Source: Thiohalospira sp046546335 (GTDB lineage Bacteria; Pseudomonadota; Gammaproteobacteria; Thiohalospirales; Thiohalospiraceae). From it: 27,744 nucleotides of DNA. The notes beneath the pieces were generated by a model, which did not search any database, was not told the DNA's origin, and saw nothing but the letters and a program-made list of their open reading frames with translations. The stretch lies in assembly GCF_046546335.1 (NCBI RefSeq), contig NZ_JBKGYA010000003.1; one strand, given 5' to 3'. The translations under genes and the position numbers were made by a program. Of the stretch, positions 17,933 to 25,464 are shown piece after piece. Numbering within the stretch: the first letter of the stretch is position 1; each line of letters starts with the position of its first letter.

Positions 17933-18862
17933 TCAGCGGTTGGCCCGCCGGATGTAACTGCCCGGATCGACGGTCTCCCCGTCCTCCCAGACCTCGAAGT
18001 GGACGTGGGGGCCGGTGGAGCGACCGGTGGAACCCATCTTGGCGATGGCTTCGCCCTTGTCCACGGTATCACCGACCTCCACCAGGACCTCGGCATTGTG
18101 CCCGTAACGGGTGATCACGCCGTTACCATGGTTGACCTCCACCAGATTGCCGTACCCCCAGCGGCTGCCGGCCCAGGTCACGACCCCGGAGGCGGTGGAA
18201 ATGACGTCACTCCCCTCACGGCCGGCAAAGTCCATGCCCTTGTGGAATTCCCGGTTCCCGCTGAAGGGGTCGGTACGCATGCCGAAGTGCGAGGAGGTCC
18301 ATCCCTTGCGGATGGGCCGGCCCGCCGGCTGCACCTGGTCCCGAAGATTGCGGTTCATCATCATGCCCTCGAGGACCGAGAGCTGCCGGGAACGGCTGTC
18401 GATCTGCTCGGAGAGGCGGCTCAGCGCCTCCATGAAGTCGGGCTTCGCCACCGGCTCGGACCTCTCGCGCGATTCCGGTCCGCCCCGACCCGGCACCTTG
18501 CCGAACTGGAACTCGCCACCGTCCAGATCCGCCATCTGGGTCAGCCGCTCGCCCAGGGCGTTGAGCCGGATCATCTGCGCCTGCATCTCCCCCAGCTTCA
18601 TGGCCAGCGCGTCGAGATTGTCCCGGGCCTCCTGCCGGGCCTCCTCCACGCGTTTCTCCTGGTCCGCCAGCCGCTGCTGGTAGCGCTCCTCGAGTTCCGA
18701 GGGATTCATGGCGACGTAGCGTTCACCAGCGACGAAGCCGAGGACCACTGCGGCCACCGGCAGGAGGAAGAAAACCGAGAACAGGACCACCGCTGCCCCC
18801 CGGTGATGGAGGGTCAGATGTCGGCCTCCATTGAGCCTGCGGGAGTGGATGATGATGTTCAT
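17933..18862 (-). CDS. M23 family metallopeptidase (LytM domain, membrane-anchored)
   Basis: A 309-residue protein with a cytoplasmic basic N-terminus, one membrane segment (about 23-45), a coiled-coil-like region rich in Glu, Gln and Arg (55-110), and a C-terminal LytM/peptidase M23 domain (about 185-305). The zinc ligands are present: His207 and Asp211 in HKGMDF and His286/His288 in HVHFEV; His192 (SSHFGMRTDPF) is also conserved in the family. It is therefore likely an active peptidoglycan endopeptidase, unlike the degenerate EnvC and NlpD type activators. It lies between secA and the dciA/lpxC region; a gene of this type near secA and lpxC is common in gammaproteobacteria. It has its own promoter candidate and diverges from the DUF721 gene. 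Confidence 0.92.
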   Translation of the reverse strand: MNIIIHSRRLNGGRHLTLHHRGAAVVLFSVFFLLPVAAVVLGFVAGERYVAMNPSELEERYQQRLADQEKRVEEARQEARDNLDALAMKLGEMQAQMIRLNALGERLTQMADLDGGEFQFGKVPGRGGPESRERSEPVAKPDFMEALSRLSEQIDSRSRQLSVLEGMMMNRNLRDQVQPAGRPIRKGWTSSHFGMRTDPFSGNREFHKGMDFAGREGSDVISTASGVVTWAGSRWGYGNLVEVNHGNGVITRYGHNAEVLVEVGDTVDKGEAIAKMGSTGRSTGPHVHFEVWEDGETVDPGSYIRRANR

Positions 18863-18891
18863 GGCCGGAATCCCTTGATTGGCGATCTTCG

Positions 18892-18920
18892 GTTATCATC
18901 GTGCCGGTGATGAGGGTCAT
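18892..18920 (-). promoter_or_regulatory. Putative sigma-70 promoter for the M23 peptidase gene
   Basis: On the minus strand ATGACC (18920-18915) and GATAAC (18897-18892) are each 4 of 6 to consensus and are spaced by 17 bases. Transcription would start near 18885, about 23 bases before the ATG at 18862. It lies in the 81-base divergent gap with the DUF721 gene. Confidence 0.4.
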
Positions 18921-18943
18921 GCTGCCAGGACACGCTTCACAAA

Positions 18944-19357
18944 ATGCGACGACCGAAGCCGCTTGATGACCTGCTATCCGACGCCGGGGTCGCCGAACGC
19001 GCCCGACGCCTGGCGCGCGCCGACGAAGTCCTGCGGGCCTCGCTCCCGACAGTGGCGGCCCCGCACGTCCGACTGGCCAATCTCCGCGGGGGCTGCGCCA
19101 TCCTCCACGCGGACTCCGCCGCCTGGGCCGAGCGCCTGCGCTACCTCCGGGCCACCATCCTCGAGGCCCTGGGGGAGGGGGTGGCCGACCTGAAGATCCG
19201 GGTCGTCACCCCCGAAGCCGAGCCGCCACTCCGCAGCACCCCGCGCAAGCCTCCGCCCGAGGTCACCGGGCGGACGCTGGAACAGCTTGCCGACCATTGC
19301 GAGCCACGGCTCGCTTCCGCCCTGCGCCGCCTCGCGCGCCACGCCCGGACGGAGTAG
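18944..19357 (+). CDS. dciA: DUF721 / DciA-type replicative helicase loader
   Basis: A 137-residue protein of the DUF721 family. DciA is the ancestral loader/partner of the replicative helicase DnaB in bacteria lacking phage-derived DnaC or DnaI. The family core is seen in residues 5-85: PLDDLLSDAGVAERARRL, then NLRGGCAILHADSAAWAERL (a KH-like fold with a conserved Trp) and RYLRATILEAL. The C-terminal part (86-137) is a variable, proline- and arginine-rich tail with EQLADHCEPRLASALRRLA. It is the only plus-strand gene between M23 and the dcw cluster; its stop is 20 bases from the stop of lpxC. I saw no clear promoter in front of it. Confidence 0.82.
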   Translation: MRRPKPLDDLLSDAGVAERARRLARADEVLRASLPTVAAPHVRLANLRGGCAILHADSAAWAERLRYLRATILEALGEGVADLKIRVVTPEAEPPLRSTPRKPPPEVTGRTLEQLADHCEPRLASALRRLARHARTE

Positions 19358-19377
19358 GGCGGCACCCTCCCCTCCTG

Positions 19378-20301
19378 CTAAGCCGGCGCACCCTCGGTAT
19401 CGGCGGCGGGATGCGCGTAGGCGATGGGGGCATGTTCCTTCGCGAAGGTCACTTCCTCCCACGCCTCGGGATCCGCGATGAGGGCGCGCAGCAGGCGGTT
19501 ATTCAGGGCATGGCCGGACTTGAAGCCCTCGTACGCGCCGATGAGGCTGTGGCCCAGGAGGTAGAGATCCCCGATGGCGTCCAGCACCTTGTGCTTCACG
19601 AACTCGTCCTGGTAGCGCAGCCCGTCCTCGTTGAGGATACGGTAATCGTCCAGGACGATGGCGTTTTCCAGACTGCCCCCGAGGGCGAGATTGTTCGCCT
19701 GGAGGTACTCGATGTCGTTCATGAAGCCGAAGGTCCGGGCGCGGGAGACCTCCTTGACGAAGGAGGTCGTGGAGAAATCTACCTCGGCATTCTGCCCGCA
19801 GTCCTGGATGGCCGGGTGATCGAAGTCGATGCGGAAACCCACCTTGAAGCCATCGAAGGGTTCGAAACGGGCCCACTTGCCGTCCTCCTCCACCGCCACC
19901 GGCTTGCGGATGCGCACGAAGCGCTTGGGCGCCGACTGCTCCTCGATGCCGGCCGACTGGATGAGGAAGACGAAGGGACCGGCACTGCCATCCATGATCG
20001 GCACCTCGGCGGCACTGACATCGACAATGGCGTTGTCGATCCCCAGTCCCGCCAGGGCCGAGAGGAGGTGCTCGACGGTGGAGATGCGCACCCCGTCCTT
20101 CACCAGCGCCGTGGAGAGCGTGGTATCACCGACGTTCTCCGCTCGCGCCGGGATGGTTACCGGCTCCTCCAGATCCACGCGCCGGAACAGAACCCCGGTA
20201 TTCACCGGCGCCGGACGCAGGGTCAGATAGATCTTGTCACCGGTGTGGAGGCCGACGCCGGTGGCCTTGATCGCTTGTCTCAGGGTGCGCTGCTTGATCA
20301 T
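19378..20301 (-). CDS. lpxC: UDP-3-O-acyl-N-acetylglucosamine deacetylase LpxC
   Basis: LpxC removes the acetyl group from UDP-3-O-acyl-GlcNAc, the committed step of lipid A synthesis. The 307-residue product starts MIKQRTLRQAIKATGVGLHT as in other LpxC proteins. Zinc ligands are His78 (STVEHLLSALAG), His237 and Asp241 (FVKHKVLDAIGD); His264 in SGHALNN is the general acid. A GTG five codons upstream (20316) is possible; GAGGTG there may instead serve as a distant ribosome site for the ATG. It ends the dcw cluster after ftsZ, with a 96-base gap where I see no strong promoter. The E. coli order ftsZ-lpxC-secM-secA is broken here: dciA, inverted, and the M23 gene lie between lpxC and secA. The C-terminal tail ends DTEGAPA. 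Confidence 0.97.
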   Translation of the reverse strand: MIKQRTLRQAIKATGVGLHTGDKIYLTLRPAPVNTGVLFRRVDLEEPVTIPARAENVGDTTLSTALVKDGVRISTVEHLLSALAGLGIDNAIVDVSAAEVPIMDGSAGPFVFLIQSAGIEEQSAPKRFVRIRKPVAVEEDGKWARFEPFDGFKVGFRIDFDHPAIQDCGQNAEVDFSTTSFVKEVSRARTFGFMNDIEYLQANNLALGGSLENAIVLDDYRILNEDGLRYQDEFVKHKVLDAIGDLYLLGHSLIGAYEGFKSGHALNNRLLRALIADPEAWEEVTFAKEHAPIAYAHPAADTEGAPA

Positions 20302-20383
20302 TGAGCCGGATTTCACCTCTGCTATCGTTAATCAGGTCCCTGGTCGGGAACTATTGAACAATCGTACCACACCCTCGATCCCA

Positions 20384-20401
20384 TTGACCACGTGTTGTCA
20401 A
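20384..20401. repeat. Inverted repeat at the ftsZ stop codon
   Basis: TTGAC (20384-20388) and GTCAA (20397-20401) are perfect inverted arms around an 8-base centre that holds CACGTG. The element overlaps the ftsZ stop. The next 83 bases to lpxC also hold a weak stem, TCCC with GGGA, with no T-run. It might end some ftsZ transcripts or be a protein site. Confidence 0.3.
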
Positions 20402-21546
20402 TCGGCCTGGCGACGAAGGAATGCCGGGATATCCAGGTAGTTGTACTCGTCGTCACCCTGATTCCCCTGGCCGGTGGTACCGTCCCCGGCGGCCTTGTTG
20501 CGGATCACCGTGGGCCGATCGAGTTCATGATAATCCATGTCCCCGGAGGCCTTGCGCTTGGGCATCTCCACCGTCTTCTCGGGCTCCGGCGCGCGACCGA
20601 TGCCCGTGGCCACCACGGTCACCCGCATCTCGTTCTCCATGTCCATGTCGATGGCGGTCCCCACCACCACGTTGGCATTGGCGTCGGCGAACTCGCGGAC
20701 CGTGTCACCCACCTCGCCGAACTCGCCGATGCTCATGTCGGGGCCGGCGGTGACGTTGACCAGGACGCCCCGGGCGCCGGCCAGGTCCACATCCTCCAGC
20801 AGCGGGCTGGAGACAGCGGACTCGGCGGCGGTGCGCGCCCGGCCCTCACCGGTACCGCTGCCGCTGCCCATCATGGCCATGCCCATCTCCGACATCACCG
20901 CCCGGACGTCGGCGAAGTCGACGTTGATGAGTCCCGGCCGGGTGATGAGCTCGGCGATCCCCTGCACCGCCCCGTAGAGGACGTTGTTGGCCGCCTTGAA
21001 GGCGTCCAGCAGGCTGGTGTTCTTGCCCATCACCGAGATCAGCTTCTCGTTGGGGATGGTGATGAGGGAGTCGACATACTCGCCCAGCTGCTGGATCCCC
21101 TCGTCGGCGACGGAGGTCCGCTTGCCGCCCTCGAAGGGGAAGGGGCGGGTAACCACGGCCACGGTGAGGATGCCCATCTCCCGGGCGATCTGGGCAACCA
21201 CCGGGGCACCCCCGGTCCCGGTGCCACCCCCCATGCCGGCGGTGACGAAGAGCATGTCAGCCCCCTCGATGCACTCGATGATGCGGTCCTTGTCCTCCAG
21301 GGCCGCCTGCCGCCCGATCTCGGGATCGGCCCCGGCACCGAGTCCCTTGGTCACGCCGTTGCCCAGCTGCAGGACGTTGCGCGCCGATGACTTCTTCAGC
21401 GCCTGGGCGTCGGTGTTGGCGCAGATGAAGTCCACGCCGTCCAGGTTCTGCTCCACCATGTGCTCGACGGCGTTGCCGCCACCGCCGCCAACGCCGAGCA
21501 CCTTGATCACCGCATTCGGTGTGTAGGAATCCATCAGTTCAAACAT
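20398..21546 (-). CDS. ftsZ: Cell division GTPase FtsZ
   Basis: FtsZ is the tubulin-like GTPase that forms the Z-ring. The 382-residue product has the GTP-binding signature GGGTGTG at 106-112 and the preceding KVLGVGGGGGNAVEHM, the T7 synergy loop segment NVDFADVR near 206, a variable linker rich in Asp, Gly and charged residues (about 318-365) and the C-terminal peptide DIPAFLRRQAD that binds FtsA and ZipA. The start MFELMDSYTPNAVIKV is usual and is preceded by AAGGGG. It follows ftsA after 77 bases, a gap where I see only the ribosome site and GACG-rich repeats. Confidence 0.98.
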   Translation of the reverse strand: MFELMDSYTPNAVIKVLGVGGGGGNAVEHMVEQNLDGVDFICANTDAQALKKSSARNVLQLGNGVTKGLGAGADPEIGRQAALEDKDRIIECIEGADMLFVTAGMGGGTGTGGAPVVAQIAREMGILTVAVVTRPFPFEGGKRTSVADEGIQQLGEYVDSLITIPNEKLISVMGKNTSLLDAFKAANNVLYGAVQGIAELITRPGLINVDFADVRAVMSEMGMAMMGSGSGTGEGRARTAAESAVSSPLLEDVDLAGARGVLVNVTAGPDMSIGEFGEVGDTVREFADANANVVVGTAIDMDMENEMRVTVVATGIGRAPEPEKTVEMPKRKASGDMDYHELDRPTVIRNKAAGDGTTGQGNQGDDEYNYLDIPAFLRRQAD

Positions 21547-21623
21547 GGCTCGTTACCCCTTGGTCGTGTTCCGTCCTGGCCGGCGAGCGGTTGCCCGCTG
21601 CCCTCGTCGTCGCGTCGTTCGTC

Positions 21624-22859
21624 CTAGAAACCCTGGAACCATCCGCGCATGCGCTCCAGCATGCCCTTGACCCCGTTGTTGTTCCGCTCCCGGTCCATGA
21701 AACCTCCGCCCTTGTGTACCTGTCCGAATCGCAACAGCCCCACGCCGGTGGCGTGGATGGGATTGCGGACCACGTCCACCAATCCCGAAACCCCCTGGGG
21801 CAGCCCCAGCCTCACGGGCATGTGGAAGACCTCCTCGGCCAGGTCCACCGCCCCCTCCATGCGGGAGCTGCCGCCGGTAATAACCACCCCCGCGGCACAC
21901 AGGTCCTCGAAGCCCGCCCGCCGCAACTCGCCCTGCACCAGATTGAAGAGCTCCTCGTAGCGCGGCTCCACCACCTCGGCCAGGGTCTGGCGCGCCAGGC
22001 GCCGGGGCGGCCGATCGCCCACCGAGGGGACCTCGATGGTCTCCTCGGAGGTGGCCAGCTGGCGCAGGGCGCAGGCGTACTTCACCTTGATCTCCTCGGC
22101 GTGCTGGGTCGGCGTGCGCAGCGCCACGGCGATGTCGTTGGTCACCTGGTCACCGGCTATGGGGATGACCGCCGTGTGGCGGATGGCCCCCTCGGCGAAG
22201 ATGGCCATGTCGGTGGTCCCGCCCCCGATATCCACCAGGCAGACACCCAGCTCCTTCTCGTCCTCGGTGAGGACGGAGTGGCTGGAGGCGAGCTGCTCCA
22301 GGATGATGTCGTCCACCTCCAGGCCGCAGCGGCGCACGCACTTGACGATGTTCTGCGCCGCCGAGACGGCCCCGGCCACCATGTGGACCTTGGCCTCCAG
22401 CCGCACCCCCGACATCCCCACCGGCTCGCGGATCCCCTCCTGGGCGTCGATGATGAACTCCTGGGGGATCAGGTGGAGGATCTGCTGGTCCGCCGGGATG
22501 GCCACCGCCCGGGCGGCATCCAGCACCCGATCCACGTCCCCCTGGGTCACCTCCTTGTCGCGGATGGCCACGATGCCGTGGGAGTTGAGGCTCTGGATGT
22601 GGCTGCCGGCGATCCCGGCGAAGACGGAGTGGATCTGGCAGCCGGCCATGAGCTCCGCCTCCTCCACCGCCCGCTGGATGGACTGGACGGTCGACTCGAT
22701 ATTGACCACCACCCCCTTCTTCATTCCCCGGGAGGGGTGGGAGCCGATGCCGATGACCTCGATGGTGCCCTCGGGATTCACCTCCCCGACGATGGCCACC
22801 ACCTTGGAGGTCCCGATATCCAGGCCCACGATGAGATTCTTCTCGCCTCGCTTAGACAT
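21624..22859 (-). CDS. ftsA: Cell division protein FtsA
   Basis: FtsA is an actin-like ATPase that tethers FtsZ to the membrane and recruits later divisome proteins. The 411-residue product begins MSKRGEKNLIVGLDIGTSKV (phosphate 1 motif), has LVDIGGGTTDMAIF (phosphate 2) and AGVVITGGSSRMEGAVDLAE (adenosine motif), and ends in an amphipathic membrane-targeting helix, MLERMRGWFQGF. The SHI/1C domain lies at about 85-165 (GSHIQSLNSHGIV). Its ATG directly follows the ftsQ stop (TGAATG), indicating coupled translation. The length fits the family (about 410-420). Confidence 0.98.
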   Translation of the reverse strand: MSKRGEKNLIVGLDIGTSKVVAIVGEVNPEGTIEVIGIGSHPSRGMKKGVVVNIESTVQSIQRAVEEAELMAGCQIHSVFAGIAGSHIQSLNSHGIVAIRDKEVTQGDVDRVLDAARAVAIPADQQILHLIPQEFIIDAQEGIREPVGMSGVRLEAKVHMVAGAVSAAQNIVKCVRRCGLEVDDIILEQLASSHSVLTEDEKELGVCLVDIGGGTTDMAIFAEGAIRHTAVIPIAGDQVTNDIAVALRTPTQHAEEIKVKYACALRQLATSEETIEVPSVGDRPPRRLARQTLAEVVEPRYEELFNLVQGELRRAGFEDLCAAGVVITGGSSRMEGAVDLAEEVFHMPVRLGLPQGVSGLVDVVRNPIHATGVGLLRFGQVHKGGGFMDRERNNNGVKGMLERMRGWFQGF

Positions 22860-23654
22860 TCATGCCCTCTCCCCTCGTCCGGCGTAACCGCTCAGGCTTG
22901 GCGGCTCACCCTTCCAGCGCACGGAAAATCCGTTGGTATAGCGCAGATCCACGGCCTCGATCCGGTCGGCCATGGGCTGCAGCGTCTCCGGCCAACTGGC
23001 CAGGAAGCGCTGCAGGCGATCGCGCCAGGCATCGCGGCCCAGCACCACCTCGATCCCGTTGTCCAGCTCGAGCCGCCAGGCGCGGCGACCGTCGGCCGCT
23101 AACCCCTGGAGGGCCAGCCCCGTACTCTCCAGGCTCCGACCCAGCTCCCAAAAGCGGTCGGCCATGTCTCCGGCCAGCGCCTCCGGGCCCTGGAAGCTGG
23201 GCAGCCCCTCGGGGACCGTCTCCGGCTCCGGATGGAAGAGCTCGCCCTCGCGGCTGACCACGCCGCCGTCCGCCCAGCGCGCCAGGGGGCGGTGCTCGGT
23301 CACCTCGATACCCAAGCGGTCCGGCCAGATCCGGCGGACCCGGGCCTCCGCCACCCAGGGGAGCGCCTCCACCGCCTCCCGGACGGCGGCGACATCCACG
23401 GCGAAGAAGCCCCGGTCCACGTAGGGCGCGACCGCACGGCGAACGGCGCTCCCCTCCACCCGATCCAGACGCCCCTCCAACTCCACCGCCTCCAGCGGCA
23501 GGGTCGCCGGGTCCTGCAGCCACGACAGGGCGGCCGCGGCCACGGCCACCAGTGCCAGGCCACCGGCAAAGGCCCCCAGCAGGCGTGGGTCCAGGGCCTC
23601 GCGCCAGCCCGGGGCAGCGTCGCGCTCGCGTGTCCGGCGTCGGGCGTGTCTCAC
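22860..23654 (-). CDS. ftsQ: Cell division protein FtsQ
   Basis: FtsQ is a bitopic membrane protein that joins FtsB and FtsL in the divisome. The 264-residue product has a basic cytoplasmic start (MRHARRRTRERD), a membrane segment at about 27-46, a POTRA domain (about 52-122, LEAVELEGRLDRVEGSAVRR to RIWPDRLGIEVTEHRPLARW), and a beta domain that ends with YTNGFSVRWKG. It overlaps ddlB by four bases (ATGA) and touches ftsA. The length is close to that of E. coli (276). The family is recognised from the POTRA pattern and genome position. Confidence 0.95.
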   Translation of the reverse strand: MRHARRRTRERDAAPGWREALDPRLLGAFAGGLALVAVAAAALSWLQDPATLPLEAVELEGRLDRVEGSAVRRAVAPYVDRGFFAVDVAAVREAVEALPWVAEARVRRIWPDRLGIEVTEHRPLARWADGGVVSREGELFHPEPETVPEGLPSFQGPEALAGDMADRFWELGRSLESTGLALQGLAADGRRAWRLELDNGIEVVLGRDAWRDRLQRFLASWPETLQPMADRIEAVDLRYTNGFSVRWKGEPPSLSGYAGRGERA

Positions 23655-24574
23655 GCCACTCCCTCCCCGCCGCCCTTCAGGGCGGCGCCGTCGAGTATGG
23701 TCCGCGCCAGCGCGGGGAAATCCAACCCCGCCGCCGCCGCGGCCATGGGCACCAGGCTGTGGTCGGTCATGCCGGGGATGGTGTTCACCTCCACCAGCCA
23801 GTCGGTACCGTCACCATCGCGCAGGATGTCCACCCGCCCCCAGCCGCGACCGTCCAGGGCCGCGAAGGCGGCGCGGGCGAGGCGCCCCATGGCTGCCTCC
23901 TCGGCCTCCGACAGGCCCGCCGGGCAGTGGTAGCGGGTGGTCTCCTCGCTGTACTTCGCCGCGTAGTCATAGAAACCGCGCGGGGTCTCCAGCCGGATGG
24001 CCGGCAGGGTCCGCTCGCCCAGCAGGGCCACGGTATACTCCTCACCGGCGACCCAGCGCTCGGCGAAGACCTCGTCGTCGTAGGCGGCGGCCGCCGCCCG
24101 GGCGGCCTCGAGGTCGGCGGCGCGCTCCACGCGGCTCATGCCGATGCTCGAGCCCTCGCGCGCCGGCTTGACCATCAGCGGCAGGCCCAGCCGGGCGACC
24201 ACCGCCTCCGCATCGGTCTCCGGGGTCAGTTCCACCCAGTCCGGCGTGGGCAGGCCGGCCCCGCGCCAGCTGCGCTTGGTGCGCAGCTTGTCCATGGCCA
24301 GCGCCGAGCCGAGGACACCGCTGCCGGTATACGGGATGCCGAAGGCCTCCAGGCAGCCCTGGATGACCCCGTCCTCCCCGCCGCGGCCGTGGAGGGCGAT
24401 GAAGGCCCGCTCCCAGGTACCATCCGCCAGGGCCCGGACGGCGGCCGGGCCATCGATGTCCAGCGCCTCGGCCGCCACCCCCGCCTGCTTCAGGGCGGCG
24501 AGCACCGCCTGTCCGCTCTTCAGCGAGATGGGCCGCTCCGCCGACCAGCCCCCCATGAGCACCACCGCCGTCAT
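23651..24574 (-). CDS. ddlB: D-alanine--D-alanine ligase
   Basis: Ddl joins two D-alanines with ATP for the peptidoglycan stem peptide. The 307-residue product starts MTAVVLMGGWSAERPISLKS, the conserved N-terminal glycine-rich loop with Glu, and has HGRGGEDGVIQGCLEAFGIP, GSGVLGSALAMDK, the ATP-grasp lysine segment VKPAREGSSIGMSRV and the metal/C-terminal segment VDILRDGDGTDWLVEVNTIPGM (shown in two halves in the family). The ATG at 24574 overlaps the murB stop by four bases; longer frames upstream are shadows of murB. Its stop overlaps ftsQ. Placement in dcw is the basis for the ddlB name. Confidence 0.97.
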   Translation of the reverse strand: MTAVVLMGGWSAERPISLKSGQAVLAALKQAGVAAEALDIDGPAAVRALADGTWERAFIALHGRGGEDGVIQGCLEAFGIPYTGSGVLGSALAMDKLRTKRSWRGAGLPTPDWVELTPETDAEAVVARLGLPLMVKPAREGSSIGMSRVERAADLEAARAAAAAYDDEVFAERWVAGEEYTVALLGERTLPAIRLETPRGFYDYAAKYSEETTRYHCPAGLSEAEEAAMGRLARAAFAALDGRGWGRVDILRDGDGTDWLVEVNTIPGMTDHSLVPMAAAAAGLDFPALARTILDGAALKGGGEGVA

Positions 24575-25464
24575 GCCGCCACCCCCGCGATCCGAACCTC
24601 GGGCTCGAGCTCCACGCCGTGGACCGCCCGTACCCGCTCGGCCATGTGGCCCATGAGCGCCTCGATATCGGCGCTGGTGGCCGTACCGGTATTGATGATG
24701 AAGTTGGCATGCCTCTCGGAGACGCAGGCCCCGCCCACGCAGACCCCCTTGAGGCCGGCGGTCTCCAGCAGTCGCGCCGCGTGATCCCCCTCGGGGTTGC
24801 GGAAGGTCGAGCCGGCGGTGGCCTCCTGCACCGGCTGGGTGGCGCCGCGCTGTTCCAGCAGCTCGCGCACCCCTTCGCGACCCCGACCGCCCGGCTCCAG
24901 GGCCAGCTCCGCGGCGGTGAACCACTCGCCCTCGGGGCCGCGGACGTGGCGATAGCCCACCTCGAAATCGGCCGGGGTCCGCCGCCGGCGTTCGCCGGCG
25001 CGGTCCACGGTCTCCACCGCCACCACCCGGTCCCAGGTCTCGCCGCCGAAGGCACCGGCATTCATGGCCAGCGCCCCGCCCAGGGTGCCGGGGATCCCGC
25101 CCCAGAACTCGCCGCCGGTCATCCCGGCCCGGCCGGCGAAGCGGGCGAGCTTGGCGCAGGGCACGCCGGCCCCGGCGCGCAGGGTGGTCGCATCCAGCCA
25201 CTCCATCTCCGCCAGGCGGTTGGTCGTGGCGATGACCGTGCCGGGGAAGCCGCCGTCGCGGACCAGCAGGTTGGAGCCCAGTCCCAGCCAGAGCAGGGGC
25301 TCGGCCGCCGGCAGCCCCGCCAGGAAGGTCGCCAGGTCCTCGACATCCGCCGGGCGGAAGAAGCGCGCCGCCGGCCCGCCCGTGCGCCAGGTGGTATGGC
25401 GGCTCAGGGGCTCGTCGGTGCGCAGCTCGCCGCGCAGGGCGGTCATATCCGGAGCGGCCATCAT
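24571..25464 (-). CDS. murB: UDP-N-acetylenolpyruvoylglucosamine reductase
   Basis: MurB reduces UDP-GlcNAc-enolpyruvate to UDP-MurNAc using NADPH and FAD. The 297-residue product has the FAD-binding segments HTTWRTGGPAARFF, LWLGLGSNLLVRDGGFPG and GIPGTLGGALAMNAGAFGGE, the catalytic Ser in TAGSTFRNPEGDHAARLLE, and HANFIINTGTATSADIEAL near the end. It is a type II-like short MurB. Two ATG codons are adjacent, at 25464 (ATGA overlap with murC) and 25461; the second has the better distance from AGGAGG, so the protein may begin one residue later. A stable hairpin, seven base pairs with a four-base loop, occurs at 24983-25000 inside the gene. Confidence 0.96.
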   Translation of the reverse strand: MMAAPDMTALRGELRTDEPLSRHTTWRTGGPAARFFRPADVEDLATFLAGLPAAEPLLWLGLGSNLLVRDGGFPGTVIATTNRLAEMEWLDATTLRAGAGVPCAKLARFAGRAGMTGGEFWGGIPGTLGGALAMNAGAFGGETWDRVVAVETVDRAGERRRRTPADFEVGYRHVRGPEGEWFTAAELALEPGGRGREGVRELLEQRGATQPVQEATAGSTFRNPEGDHAARLLETAGLKGVCVGGACVSERHANFIINTGTATSADIEALMGHMAERVRAVHGVELEPEVRIAGVAA

